Of a DNA stretch of 40,479 nt, positions 7,730 through 16,146 are shown piece by piece (position 1 is the stretch's first letter; the number at the start of each line of letters is the position of its first letter). Both the position numbers and the translations under genes were made by a program. The DNA comes from Thermincola ferriacetica (GTDB lineage: Bacteria > Bacillota > Thermincolia > Thermincolales > Thermincolaceae). The notes beneath the pieces are model-generated. The model saw only the letters and a program-made list of their open reading frames with translations. It did not search any database and had not been told where the DNA came from. The stretch spans positions 1-40,479 of the forward strand of contig NZ_LGTE01000025.1 of NCBI RefSeq assembly GCF_001263415.1. The letters are read 5' to 3'.

Positions 7730-8445
7730 TAATTACCACCTACTTTCGGAAGGGCGTTGGCATAATTAAAAGTATAGCTTCCTTTATAAGGCGGAATTAC
7801 AACCTTGTTTAATTTTTCTAGGGACACAGGGAATTTCGCCATTTCGAGGGTATAATATTCTCCTGAACGGACATACATTTCTAATTGTTCGGGGTCCCCT
7901 ATGGCTGTTATGACATATGGCGGCGCAAGACGCCGGGTGTTGACAAGGATGATGCTTCCGGCGCAGCGGATATCAGAATTTGTAACAACCCTTATGCCGT
8001 TAACGGCTATAGCTTCGGCACCGGCAGAGCGTAAGTCATTTACAATATACAGTATGTTGGAGTAATGAATCATATAATATTCGGGGTCTTTGGCCGTCCG
8101 GGCCTGTTCCTGGTCATTCAGAGTTATTTTAATACCGGGACCGGATACCTTAACTAACCCTGCCCGAAATTTCAGATCTGCCAGGTTTTCTTGCATACGG
8201 CCAAGAGAACCTTGACCTGAGGCGATGGCTTGCTGGTATTTGTCCAGGTCTTTCCTGATCTTAGTTATTTCTGCCTCTAGTTCCCGGTTCTTTTTTTCCT
8301 GGGTCCTGATCATGGCCACCAGGTTTTGATTTTTCTGAGCTATGGGGTTAAAACGCATGTCGCTGGATTTATAATATAATGCGATTAAAAGCCCGGTGAT
8401 TAAGCAGACCAACGACAGCAGGACGTGCCACTTCTCTATTTTCAA
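7729..8445 (-). CDS. DUF881 family protein, first gene of the sbp operon
   Basis: A 238-aa protein with an N-terminal membrane segment (about 9-25), a coiled coil (about 40-85) and a DUF881 domain with GPGIKITLND, SAGAEAIAVNGIRVV and PPYVITAIGDPEQLE. The start is TTG at 8445, with a poorly placed AAGGA upstream, so the exact start is less certain than the gene. A TATAAT on the minus strand (8511-8516) may be its -10 but I see no good -35. It is divergent from cdaA. The operon is detached here from ftsA, its usual neighbour in bacilli. Confidence 0.83.
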   Translation of the reverse strand: MKIEKWHVLLSLVCLITGLLIALYYKSSDMRFNPIAQKNQNLVAMIRTQEKKNRELEAEITKIRKDLDKYQQAIASGQGSLGRMQENLADLKFRAGLVKVSGPGIKITLNDQEQARTAKDPEYYMIHYSNILYIVNDLRSAGAEAIAVNGIRVVTNSDIRCAGSIILVNTRRLAPPYVITAIGDPEQLEMYVRSGEYYTLEMAKFPVSLEKLNKVVIPPYKGSYTFNYANALPKVGGN

Positions 8446-8689
8446 GGGGAGATCTTCCTTTCCGCGGAGGGTTGTATGAAATTTGTGACCGGATTAAACA
8501 TCATACTTCTATTATATCAGTCTTTTTTCCTTTTTGAATATCCGGGAAATTTTGTTTTGCGGTGAAAAGAACATTAATCAGAAAAAACGAGAGCAAAGAG
8601 GTTATCAGTCCGGTTATGTCGAAGTGGTTAGACACATAATATATTTATTCACCGGAGGCTGTTTTAGTTTCCTGAAAGCAGGTGAAAAA

Positions 8690-9499
8690 ATGTTGGTGAA
8701 GCTGCCGGACATAACAATAATTAATATTTTGGACATCCTGGTGGTAGCACTTTTAATTTATAAACTGACGCAGCTTATCAGAGGTACGCGGGCAGTACAA
8801 CTAATCAAAGGTTTGGTGGTGCTGCTTGTGGCCACTACTGTGACTGATTGGTTAAAACTTTATACGATTAACTGGATACTGAAAAATATCAAGACCATGG
8901 TCGTGGTAGCAATTCCTATTGTTTTTCAGCCCGAATTACGGAGAGCCCTGGAACAACTGGGCCGTGGAAAGTTTTTTGCCAGGCCCCTTGATTTTTTGGG
9001 TGAAGAAGAAGCGGAACGCCTGGTAAATGAGCTGGTCCGCGGTATTGAGATGCTTGTCCGGGATAAAATCGGGGCATTAATAGTAATTGAAAGGAAAACC
9101 GGTATAAAGGATTACATAGAAACAGGCATTAAAATTGACGGTTTGGTTTCGGCTGAATTTCTGGTGAACTTGTTCGTTCCCAAAACCCCTCTGCACGACG
9201 GCGCCGCTATTATAAGAGGAGAACGTCTGGTAGCGGCAGGCTGCTTTTTGCCGTTAACGGAAAACCCCTACGTCAGTAAAGAACTGGGAACCAGGCACCG
9301 GGCCGCCCTGGGCATTTCTGAACAATCGGATGCCGTGGCTATTGTGGTTTCTGAGGAAACAGGTATTGTGTCTATCGCTGTGGAAGGGAAACTAACCAGA
9401 AATCTTGGCGGTGCTGCCACAAAGGAAAAACTGCTTGATTTACTGGTCGTTAAGAATAACAGGCAAATGGCCTTTTGGAACAGGAGGTCGGAAGATTGA
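8690..9499 (+). CDS. cdaA: Diadenylate cyclase CdaA
   Basis: This membrane enzyme condenses two ATP into c-di-AMP. Three N-terminal hydrophobic segments (about residues 9-85) precede the DAC domain with the catalytic Asp170-Gly171-Ala172 (LHDGAAI) and Arg202-His203-Arg204 (GTRHRAALGISE). At 269 aa it matches Bacillus CdaA (273 aa). The ATG at 8690 has AGGTGA 6 nt upstream; the frame stays open for 52 more codons but those look non-coding. The stop overlaps the start of cdaR. With cdaR and glmM nearby this is the conserved CdaA/CdaR/GlmM module controlling osmolyte and cell-wall homeostasis. Confidence 0.96.
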   Translation: MLVKLPDITIINILDILVVALLIYKLTQLIRGTRAVQLIKGLVVLLVATTVTDWLKLYTINWILKNIKTMVVVAIPIVFQPELRRALEQLGRGKFFARPLDFLGEEEAERLVNELVRGIEMLVRDKIGALIVIERKTGIKDYIETGIKIDGLVSAEFLVNLFVPKTPLHDGAAIIRGERLVAAGCFLPLTENPYVSKELGTRHRAALGISEQSDAVAIVVSEETGIVSIAVEGKLTRNLGGAATKEKLLDLLVVKNNRQMAFWNRRSED

Positions 9500-10425
9500 G
9501 CCGCGTCAAAGGCAAATACTGGAGTCAAATTGTCTCTCTTTTACTTGCCGTTATATTATGGATATATGTTTCTAACGAAATAAACCCTACCACTGAACAA
9601 ATACTAAACCGTGTGCCGCTGGAAACAAGAGGTCTTAGCGCCAATGTCGCTATATTGGAAATGCCCCGCGCTGTGGATTTGCGTATCCAGGGGCCGCGGG
9701 AGAAGGTTCAGCAGGTAGGCATCAGAGCGGTAGAAGCCTACATAGATTTATCCAATGCCAAAACGGGCGAAGTAAGTTTGCCTGTACGGGTCGCCGTGCC
9801 GGAAGGGGTCACAGTGGTCGATATCTCCCCCCCAGAAGTCACTGTACGATTGGAAAAAGTTTTTGAAAAGCAGGTTCCCATTAGACTGAAGCAAACGGGA
9901 AAACCGGCCAGAGGTTACCGGCTGCTGGACCCTGTTTTTGACCCTGTAAGGGTTATCATAAAAGGGCCGGGGAGCTTGCTCAAAAAGGTGGAATCAGCCA
10001 TTGTACAGGTTAATTTTACCGGTTCGAAGGACGGGTTCCACGGCAAGATGCCCGTCCAGGCCGTTGATAAAAACGGCAATGTTCTGGATAGCAACCTGGT
10101 CAGTATTTTACCTTCCAGAGTAGAAGTATTTGTGCCGGTGGTGTTGGACATGCCCAGCAGGGTAGTGCCCGTAAAACCTGTCCTGGAAGGTCAGCCGGCG
10201 CCGGGATATATCGTGTCCAATATTGTACCTGAGCTTGCCACAGTAAGTGTTTTTGGACGTGCAGACCTGGTCAGGTCCATTGATCAAGTCAGTACTGCTC
10301 CTTTAAATATTGCCGGGGCCAATGCTGATATTTACCAGGAAGCGGCCTTAGTTTTACCGCCCGGATTAAAGGCCAGCGCCGTCACTGTAAAGGTTCTGGT
10401 GAAGATTGTGCCGGAGAACCAGTAA
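9496..10425 (+). CDS. cdaR: CdaA regulatory protein CdaR (YbbR repeats)
   Basis: A 309-aa extracytoplasmic protein anchored by one N-terminal membrane segment (about 12-29, IVSLLLAVILWIYV) followed by about three YbbR repeats (about 45-125, 130-215, 220-300). It binds CdaA and modulates c-di-AMP synthesis. The TTG at 9496 is chosen because GGAGGT precedes it by 7 nt and the start overlaps the cdaA stop (TTGA); an in-frame TTG at 9475 lacks a ribosome site. Confidence 0.93.
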   Translation: MSRVKGKYWSQIVSLLLAVILWIYVSNEINPTTEQILNRVPLETRGLSANVAILEMPRAVDLRIQGPREKVQQVGIRAVEAYIDLSNAKTGEVSLPVRVAVPEGVTVVDISPPEVTVRLEKVFEKQVPIRLKQTGKPARGYRLLDPVFDPVRVIIKGPGSLLKKVESAIVQVNFTGSKDGFHGKMPVQAVDKNGNVLDSNLVSILPSRVEVFVPVVLDMPSRVVPVKPVLEGQPAPGYIVSNIVPELATVSVFGRADLVRSIDQVSTAPLNIAGANADIYQEAALVLPPGLKASAVTVKVLVKIVPENQ

Positions 10426-10465
10426 CCTTTTTCATCTTGCCCCGCGTAATATAAAGTGACTGTAA

Positions 10466-10494
10466 TTGACATGGCGAAACCACAGGGATATAAT
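10466..10494 (+). promoter_or_regulatory. Consensus sigma-A promoter for the flavoprotein-glmM unit
   Basis: TTGACA (10466-10471), exactly 17 bp, TATAAT (10489-10494): a perfect housekeeping promoter, 57 bp before the next start codon. It gives the downstream pair transcription independent of cdaA-cdaR. Confidence 0.85.
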
Positions 10495-10551
10495 AATTCT
10501 AATGTTTAATAATATATAAACTGTTGTCCCTACGTACTGAGGGGGTTAGGT

Positions 10552-12165
10552 ATGCGCTTCCGACTACATAATATCAGACTGGGTCTGGATGAAGAAAGTT
10601 CCCTATTACCCCAAAAAATTTGCCGGAAATTGAGGATTTTTCCGGAAGAATTATTAAACTGCCAGGTTTTAAAAAAAGCTGTTGACGCGAGGAAGAAAGA
10701 TAATATTCATTTTGTCTATTCCGTTGAAATTGAGCTTCCTGAGAAGACGGGCAGGAGGATTGCCGGAAAGCACGGCCTTACCCCCGTGACAGAACAACCA
10801 AATGCGCCGCTTGTACCGGGAAATATACCTTTGGGGGACCGGCCTGTTATTGTCGGAACCGGGCCGGCCGGGCTGTTTGCCGCCCTTCTGCTGGCGGAGT
10901 ATGGCTACCGACCTCTGGTACTGGAACGGGGATATGATGTGGAGACGCGTACGGCCAAAGTACTGGACTTTTGGGAAAACAGGGCTTTAGATCCTGAATG
11001 CAATGTTCAATTTGGCGAAGGGGGAGCGGGTACCTTTTCCGACGGCAAACTGACTACCCGCATTAATGACCCCAGGGTAACCAGGGTTTTTGAGACTTTT
11101 GTCGCTGCCGGGGCGCCGGAAGAAATTTTATACCTGAGCAAGCCTCATATCGGTACTGATAAATTACGTGCCGTAGTGAAAAATATCAGAAACCGCATCA
11201 TAGAACTGGGCGGTCAGGTACGTTTTCAGGCCAAATTGACCAATATATTTCACCAGCACGGCGCTGTCACTGAGGTGGAAGTTAACGGGAAGGAGCGGAT
11301 TCCGGCCCGGGCAGTTGTCCTGGCTATCGGACACAGCGCCCGTGATACATACCGGATGCTGGTGGAGCAGGGGTTTTACCTGGAACAAAAGGCTTTCGCC
11401 ATGGGGGTGCGCATTGAACATCCACAGCAATTGATCAATGAGGCTCAATACGGGAAGTATGCCAACCACCCCAGTTTAGGAGCGGCTGATTACCAACTGG
11501 TATATAAGAACAAGGAACTGGACCGGGCAGCTTATACTTTTTGCATGTGTCCGGGTGGACAGGTAGTGGCGGCTGCCTCGGAAAAGGATACAGTTGTAAC
11601 TAACGGTATGAGTTATTTTGCCCGTAACTCGGGGATTGCTAACAGCGCCGTAGCGGTTTCCGTCCTGCCCGATGATTTTGGGGCCAAAGGGCCGCTGGCC
11701 GGCGTGCAGTTTCAGAGAAAATGGGAAATGCTTGCTTTCCAGGTGGGCGGCAAAAACTACAACGCACCTGTCCAAAGGGTGGAGGATTTCCTGGCGGGTA
11801 GGGCTTCGGATAATGTTGATTTGGATTTAGCCAGCTACCGGCCGGGCATAACGCCGGCAGATTTGCATGGCTGTTTGCCGGAATTTGTTTCGGAGATGCT
11901 GGAAATGGCTATAGAGGATTTTGATAAAAAAATTCGGAACTTTGGTTACCCCGATGCTGTTTTAACAGGGGTGGAAACCCGTACTTCCGCCCCTGTGCGC
12001 ATCGTTAGAGATGAGGAATATAATGCGGTAGGTATTGCCGGTGTTTATCCGGCCGGCGAGGGCGCCGGTTATGCCGGGGGAATCATAAGCGCGGCTGTTG
12101 ACGGCTTGCGGATAGCGGAAGCCATTATCAAGAAGTATAGAAAGGGAGAGGAAACTGATGGGTGA
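10552..12165 (+). CDS. COG2509-type FAD-dependent oxidoreductase
   Basis: A 537-aa predicted flavoprotein. The N-terminal about 95 residues form a small alpha/beta domain typical of this group, followed by a Rossmann FAD site ([13 protein letters not shown], Gly102-x-Gly104-x2-Gly107), the family motif [14 protein letters not shown] and a C-terminal FAD-closing [15 protein letters not shown]. The family is called uncharacterised FAD-dependent dehydrogenase; no substrate is known. GAGGGGGT precedes the ATG. It overlaps glmM by 8 bp (ATGGGTGA), so the two are translationally coupled. Its position between cdaR and glmM is noteworthy, since those are commonly adjacent. Confidence 0.88.
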   Translation: MRFRLHNIRLGLDEESSLLPQKICRKLRIFPEELLNCQVLKKAVDARKKDNIHFVYSVEIELPEKTGRRIAGKHGLTPVTEQPNAPLVPGNIPLGDRPVIVGTGPAGLFAALLLAEYGYRPLVLERGYDVETRTAKVLDFWENRALDPECNVQFGEGGAGTFSDGKLTTRINDPRVTRVFETFVAAGAPEEILYLSKPHIGTDKLRAVVKNIRNRIIELGGQVRFQAKLTNIFHQHGAVTEVEVNGKERIPARAVVLAIGHSARDTYRMLVEQGFYLEQKAFAMGVRIEHPQQLINEAQYGKYANHPSLGAADYQLVYKNKELDRAAYTFCMCPGGQVVAAASEKDTVVTNGMSYFARNSGIANSAVAVSVLPDDFGAKGPLAGVQFQRKWEMLAFQVGGKNYNAPVQRVEDFLAGRASDNVDLDLASYRPGITPADLHGCLPEFVSEMLEMAIEDFDKKIRNFGYPDAVLTGVETRTSAPVRIVRDEEYNAVGIAGVYPAGEGAGYAGGIISAAVDGLRIAEAIIKKYRKGEETDG

Positions 12166-13507
12166 ATATTTCGGCACCGATGGCGTGCGGGGGGTAGCTA
12201 ACGCGCAGCTCACCCCGCAGTTGGCATATGAGCTGGGTAAGGCCGGCGCTTTTGTGTTGGCCAGGGATTGTGAAGGGAAAGAAAAGCCGAAGATTGTAAT
12301 CGGTAAAGATACCAGGATATCGGGCGATATGCTGGAAGCCGCTTTGATTGCAGGCATTTGTTCTGTAGGCGTGGATGTGTTCAAGGTCGGCATCATGCCT
12401 ACTCCAGCCATTGCATTTTTGACCAGGGACCTGGGGGCTGCTGCCGGGGTAGTCATTTCAGCTTCTCACAACCCCGTGGAAGATAACGGTATCAAGTTCT
12501 TTTCCGCTACAGGCTTTAAACTGCCTGACGAAGTGGAGGACCGTATTGAAGAACTGCTCAAATCGGGCCTGGACAACATTCCTACCCCTGTTGGTCCGGA
12601 AGTAGGGCGTGTTTATGACATTCATGATGCTGAAGACCGGTATGTGAATTTTGTTAAAAAAAGAGTGCCTGTGGACTTAAGGGGACTGAAAATGGTTATT
12701 GACTGCGCCAACGGCGCTGCTTACAGGGTTTCTCCCCGTATTTTCAGGGAACTGGGGGCAGAAGTCATACCTATTTTTAACCACCCCGACGGGATTAATA
12801 TAAATTACCATTGCGGTTCCACTCACCCTGAGGAGCTGAGTAAAAGAGTAGTGCTGGAAAAGGCGGATCTGGGTCTGGCCCATGACGGCGACGCCGACCG
12901 GGTCATTGCTGTGGATGAAAAGGGAAACATTATAGACGGCGATTATATGATGCTTATTTGCAGTAAATACCTGAAGGAGAAGAACCGCCTGCCGCAGAAT
13001 ACGGTGGTGGTTACGGTAATGAGTAACCTTGGTCTGCACATTGGTTTGAAGGAAGCCGGTATAAAGGTGCTGGAAACCAGGGTGGGCGACCGTTATGTCA
13101 TGGAGGAACTGCTCAGAACGGGCGCTGTATTTGGCGGCGAGCAATCGGGCCATATTATTAACCTGGAACACAATACCACCGGTGACGGGATCCTAACGGG
13201 ACTACAGTTGGTAGCGGTAGTGAAGGAATGCGGCAGGACCCTAGGGGTACTGGCCGGTCAGATGGAGAAGTTTCCCCAGGTGCTGGTTAATGTCAGGGTG
13301 GCCGATAAGAAAGGGGCCATGGAGAATCCCGAGGTTTTGGCTGCCATCAGGTCCGGCGAAGCCAAGCTGGCCGGTAAAGGCCGTATCCTGGTCCGGCCGT
13401 CGGGGACGGAACCGCTGGTTCGGGTAATGGCAGAAGGCCCCGAGGAAGAGATGCTGCAGAACCTGGTTGATGATATAGCGGCCGTGATTTCCCGGGTGGC
13501 AGGGTAG
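12158..13507 (+). CDS. glmM: Phosphoglucosamine mutase
   Basis: Interconverts glucosamine-6-phosphate and glucosamine-1-phosphate on the way to UDP-GlcNAc. This 449-aa protein has the phosphoserine loop SASHNP with Ser103, the metal-binding DGDADR and the C-terminal phosphate loop [15 protein letters not shown], all intact. Length equals that of Bacillus GlmM. The start overlaps the flavoprotein gene. GlmM of other Firmicutes binds and inhibits CdaA, so the cluster joins wall precursor synthesis to c-di-AMP. A 112-bp heptamer array begins three bases after its stop. Confidence 0.97.
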   Translation: MGEYFGTDGVRGVANAQLTPQLAYELGKAGAFVLARDCEGKEKPKIVIGKDTRISGDMLEAALIAGICSVGVDVFKVGIMPTPAIAFLTRDLGAAAGVVISASHNPVEDNGIKFFSATGFKLPDEVEDRIEELLKSGLDNIPTPVGPEVGRVYDIHDAEDRYVNFVKKRVPVDLRGLKMVIDCANGAAYRVSPRIFRELGAEVIPIFNHPDGININYHCGSTHPEELSKRVVLEKADLGLAHDGDADRVIAVDEKGNIIDGDYMMLICSKYLKEKNRLPQNTVVVTVMSNLGLHIGLKEAGIKVLETRVGDRYVMEELLRTGAVFGGEQSGHIINLEHNTTGDGILTGLQLVAVVKECGRTLGVLAGQMEKFPQVLVNVRVADKKGAMENPEVLAAIRSGEAKLAGKGRILVRPSGTEPLVRVMAEGPEEEMLQNLVDDIAAVISRVAG

Positions 13508-13510
13508 GTA

Positions 13511-13622
13511 TAGTTGACAGTTAACAGTTGGCAGTTGGCAGTTAACAGTTGGCAGTTGACAGTTAACAGTTGACAGTTGGCAGTTGACAGTTGGCAGTTG
13601 ATAGTTAACAGTTGATAGTTGG
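13511..13622. repeat. Tandem heptamer array, 16 units of YAGTTRR
   Basis: Sixteen uninterrupted 7-bp units run from 13511 to 13622. Each is CAGTT or TAGTT followed by AA, GA or GG; the last two bases vary in a non-regular order. The array starts three bases after the glmM stop. Open frames seen across it on the minus strand are artefacts of the repeat. Confidence 0.95.
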
Positions 13623-13632
13623 CAATCAAATG

Positions 13633-13687
13633 AAGGTTTGCGGAGCAAACCTTCCGATTGACCCCTGGCGCCTTTGGCGCCACGGGG
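13633..13687. other. Two adjacent strong hairpins after the heptamer array
   Basis: Hairpin 1 is AAGGTTTG-CGGAG-CAAACCTT (13633-13653). Hairpin 2 is CCCCTGGCGCC-TTT-GGCGCCACGGGG (13662-13687) with one bulged C. Neither has a T-run on the plus strand, so simple termination is doubtful. Together with the heptamers they look like a composite intergenic repeat lying between glmM and the ribozyme. Confidence 0.6.
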
Positions 13688-13739
13688 TAAGGAGCTTTGG
13701 AAAGGGGGGATGCGGTACCATTACAGGCGGACAATTGAA

Positions 13740-13897
13740 TAGAGGTAAAGCGCCTGAACTCAAGCCGGTGTTTTGGCCTGACGGTTTGAGTTGACGAGGA
13801 AGGGGTTTATCGAGTTATTCGGCGGGTACCCCTCGGTTGACACGACCGTTAAAGGCAGCCAAAACCGGGCAGTGATGCGCGGGACAAATGCTGCCGG
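13740..13897 (+). ncRNA. glmS ribozyme (self-cleaving, GlcN6P-responsive)
   Basis: In the 5' leader of glmS. The predicted cleavage is between A13749 and G13750 in TAAA|GCGCC. The conserved core is visible: GCGCCTGAACT, P1 pairing AACTCAAGCCG with CGGTTTGAGTT, then TTGACGAGGA, GGGGTTTATCGA, TTCGGCGG and the closing ACCCCTC. A further stem pairs GGCAGC (13854) with GCTGCC (13890). In known examples glucosamine-6-phosphate acts as cofactor for cleavage and leads to mRNA decay, giving product feedback on GlmS. It ends about 65 nt before the glmS start. Confidence 0.95.
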
Positions 13898-13961
13898 GTG
13901 GAAAAGGATTTGTTGTTATGAGGTAGAATTTACGGATTGAAAACATGGGAGTGAATGTGTA

Positions 13962-15791
13962 ATGTGTGGCATTGTTGGGTATATAGGGCCTAAGTCGGTG
14001 GTGCCCGTATTGATAGACGGCTTGAAGAAACTGGAATACCGTGGGTATGACTCGGCAGGTATTGCGGTGATAGAACAGGGTAAGGTGTTGGTGGCGAAAA
14101 GTGTTGGCAGGTTATCGAAACTGGAGGAGAAATTGGATGCTTATACGCCGGAAGCAAATATAGGCATTGGCCACACCCGTTGGGCGACGCACGGACGGCC
14201 TTCGGACGTTAATTCCCACCCCCATACGGATTGTACAGGGGTGATTGCTGTTGTGCATAACGGGATCATCGAAAATTACCTGGAGCTCAGGGAGTGGCTG
14301 GAAGCGCAGGGTCATAAATTTAAATCAGAAACTGATACGGAAGTATTGCCGCACCTGGTGGAGCATTTTTATGACGGCGACCTGGAAAAGGCCGTACAAC
14401 AGGTGATTACAAAGATTGAAGGCTCTTATGCCATGGCCGTGATCAGTAAAAACGAGCCGGATAAGATTGTGGCTGCCCGGAAGGACAGCCCCCTGGTTGT
14501 AGGTCTGGGCGACGGTGAGTATTTTTTGGCTTCCGATATCCCCGCTACCCTGGCCCATACGCGAGACAACTTTATTTTAAATGACGGCGAGATTGCCGTT
14601 ATTACTGCTGACGGTGTAAAAATAACCGATACGCAGGGCAATAAGATTACAAAAGAAGTATTCCATGTCCAGTGGGATGCTGTAGCTGCTGAAAAAGGCG
14701 GCTACCCGCATTTTATGCTGAAAGAAATTTATGAGCAGCCCAGGGCCATCAGGGAAACCTTCAGCAGCCGGATATCGGCTGACAATAAGCGGGTGGTATT
14801 AAACGAATTAAGTCTGACTGAAGAAGAGATTAAAGATTTACGGCACATCTTTATTGTTGCTTGCGGTACGGCTTATCATGCGGGTGTGGTAGGCAAATAT
14901 GTCATTGAGGACCTGGCCCGGATTCCTGTTACCGTGGATATTGCTTCCGAGTTCCGCTACCGGAACCCGATAATTCATCCGGGCGACCTGGTTATTGTCA
15001 TCAGCCAGTCCGGTGAAACTGCCGATACCCTGGCGGCTTTGCGGGAATCGAAAAAAGCGGGGGCCAGGATTTTGGCTGTTACCAACGTGGTCGGCAGCTC
15101 CGTGGCGCGGGAGGCGGACGATGTCCTGTACACCTGGGCCGGCCCGGAAATTGCCGTGGCTTCGACAAAGGCATATTCTACCCAGTTAATCGCCATGTTC
15201 CTGCTGGGCATCCATTTCGCTCAGGTACGGGGTACAATTGATGCTGCTTATGCGGAACGGCTCATCACCGGGATGCGGGAAATTCCCGACCAGGTGCAGA
15301 CTATTCTTGATGATCTGGAAGACCTGCAGAGTTTCCTGAAAAAATACGCGGAATGCCAGAACACCTTCTTCCTGGGCCGTGGCCTTGATTATGCGGTGGC
15401 CATGGAAGGGTGCCTGAAGTTGAAAGAAATCTCTTATATGCATGCCGAGGCTTATGCCGCGGGGGAACTGAAGCACGGTACCCTGGCCCTGATTGTGGAT
15501 GATGTGCCGGTAGTTGCGCTGGCCACCCAAACGGACCTGTACGATAAAATGGTGAGCAATATAAAAGAGGTCAAAGCGCGCGGCGCCCAGGTAATCGGGG
15601 TTACCTTTAAGGGTAATACGGAATTGCAGAAGGTTGTGGACCATGTGGTCTATATTCCGGAGACGGAAAATGTCCTGGCTCCCGTGCTGACGGTAATCCC
15701 GCTGCAACTGCTGGCCTACCATATTGCGGTGGCCAGAGGCTGCGACGTGGATAAGCCGAGGAATTTGGCGAAAAGCGTGACTGTGGAATGA
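13962..15791 (+). CDS. glmS: Glutamine-fructose-6-phosphate aminotransferase
   Basis: Makes glucosamine-6-phosphate from fructose-6-phosphate and glutamine, the first step to UDP-GlcNAc. This 609-aa protein has N-terminal nucleophile Cys2 (MCGIVGYIG) in the class II glutaminase domain (about 1-240) and two SIS sugar-isomerase domains (about 285-600) with ISQSGETADT and the C-terminal PRNLAKSVTVE. The last is the DNA-level target recognised by Tn7 TnsD in other bacteria. GGGAGTG precedes the ATG by 8 nt. Controlled by the ribozyme just upstream. Confidence 0.98.
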   Translation: MCGIVGYIGPKSVVPVLIDGLKKLEYRGYDSAGIAVIEQGKVLVAKSVGRLSKLEEKLDAYTPEANIGIGHTRWATHGRPSDVNSHPHTDCTGVIAVVHNGIIENYLELREWLEAQGHKFKSETDTEVLPHLVEHFYDGDLEKAVQQVITKIEGSYAMAVISKNEPDKIVAARKDSPLVVGLGDGEYFLASDIPATLAHTRDNFILNDGEIAVITADGVKITDTQGNKITKEVFHVQWDAVAAEKGGYPHFMLKEIYEQPRAIRETFSSRISADNKRVVLNELSLTEEEIKDLRHIFIVACGTAYHAGVVGKYVIEDLARIPVTVDIASEFRYRNPIIHPGDLVIVISQSGETADTLAALRESKKAGARILAVTNVVGSSVAREADDVLYTWAGPEIAVASTKAYSTQLIAMFLLGIHFAQVRGTIDAAYAERLITGMREIPDQVQTILDDLEDLQSFLKKYAECQNTFFLGRGLDYAVAMEGCLKLKEISYMHAEAYAAGELKHGTLALIVDDVPVVALATQTDLYDKMVSNIKEVKARGAQVIGVTFKGNTELQKVVDHVVYIPETENVLAPVLTVIPLQLLAYHIAVARGCDVDKPRNLAKSVTVE

Positions 15792-15840
15792 AAGAAGCGC
15801 CCTGCGGGGCGCTTCAGGCTGTAGACAAAGTCAAATTAGC
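15757..15840. other. attTn7-like site with possible Tn7-type end
   Basis: The conserved 3' end of glmS (AATTTGGCGAAAAGCGTGAC) is the region that TnsD binds in other bacteria. After the stop comes a hairpin, then TGTAGACAAAG starting at 15820, 28 bp past the stop. Tn7-family ends begin with TGT and insert about 25 bp past glmS. I could not find the matching inverted end or a target duplication, so the end itself is a guess supported mainly by the tnsD remnant at 18000. Confidence 0.35.
15794..15815 (+). terminator. GC-rich hairpin after glmS
   Basis: GAAGCGCCC and GGGGCGCTTC pair around a tiny loop a few bases after the glmS stop. There is no T-run, so it may be a weak terminator or a 3' stabilising hairpin. 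Confidence 0.5.
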
Positions 15841-15847
15841 ACGATTG

Positions 15848-15875
15848 AGGGGAGCTTAAATAATTCCTCCGCTCC
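15848..15875 (+). repeat. 28-bp dispersed repeat, copy 1
   Basis: AGGGGAGCTTAAAT followed by AATTCCTCCGCTCC. It matches 40447-40474 in the same orientation at 26 of 28 positions. Right after it, 15896-15931 (GGAGGGGTGGGTGGGG to CACCCCTCC) resembles the GGAGGGGTGGAGGGG part of the window-end repeat, so both may belong to one repeat family. It lies directly before the hsdR scrap. Confidence 0.7.
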
Positions 15876-15952
15876 AATATTTTCAAGCCGGTCTATAGGA
15901 GGGGTGGGTGGGGTAGCCCAGTCACCCCTCCACAAAAGCAAAGAACAATTCT

Positions 15953-16126
15953 ATGGAAGATTTCCGTTATGCTTTCCAAAAAGCATTTATGGGCGAAGTG
16001 GTGGACAGAATGGGCCAGAATGAAAAATTCTTTATGAAAATTATCGATGACGAACAGTTTGCCGGCGCTTTGATGGAGTTGATGCTCCCTGAGGTCTATG
16101 AGAGACTGCAGAGGGTGGAAGTATAA
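15953..16126 (+). pseudogene. C-terminal remnant of type I restriction subunit HsdR
   Basis: A 57-codon frame reads MEDFRYAFQKAFMGEVVDRM and continues through NEKFFMKIIDDEQF and LMLPEVYERLQ to TAA. This is what I recall as the C-terminal end of type I restriction-enzyme R subunits (usual length about 1000 aa). The helicase and nuclease parts are absent: the frame loses likeness just upstream, where the GGAGGGGTGG-type repeat begins. There is no ribosome site. I read it as a dead scrap of a restriction system cut by the repeat or by deletion. Confidence 0.7.
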
Positions 16127-16146
16127 GCTAAAGCCGGAATTAACGG

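Noticed and set aside
13511-13622. CRISPR-like regular array
   Set aside because: The units are 7 bp, contiguous and without spacers, so this is a simple tandem repeat.
13241-13734. Minus-strand frames with repeated NCQLSTV-type peptides
   Set aside because: They are translations of the 7-bp tandem repeat and of the antisense of glmM; periodic composition without biological motif.
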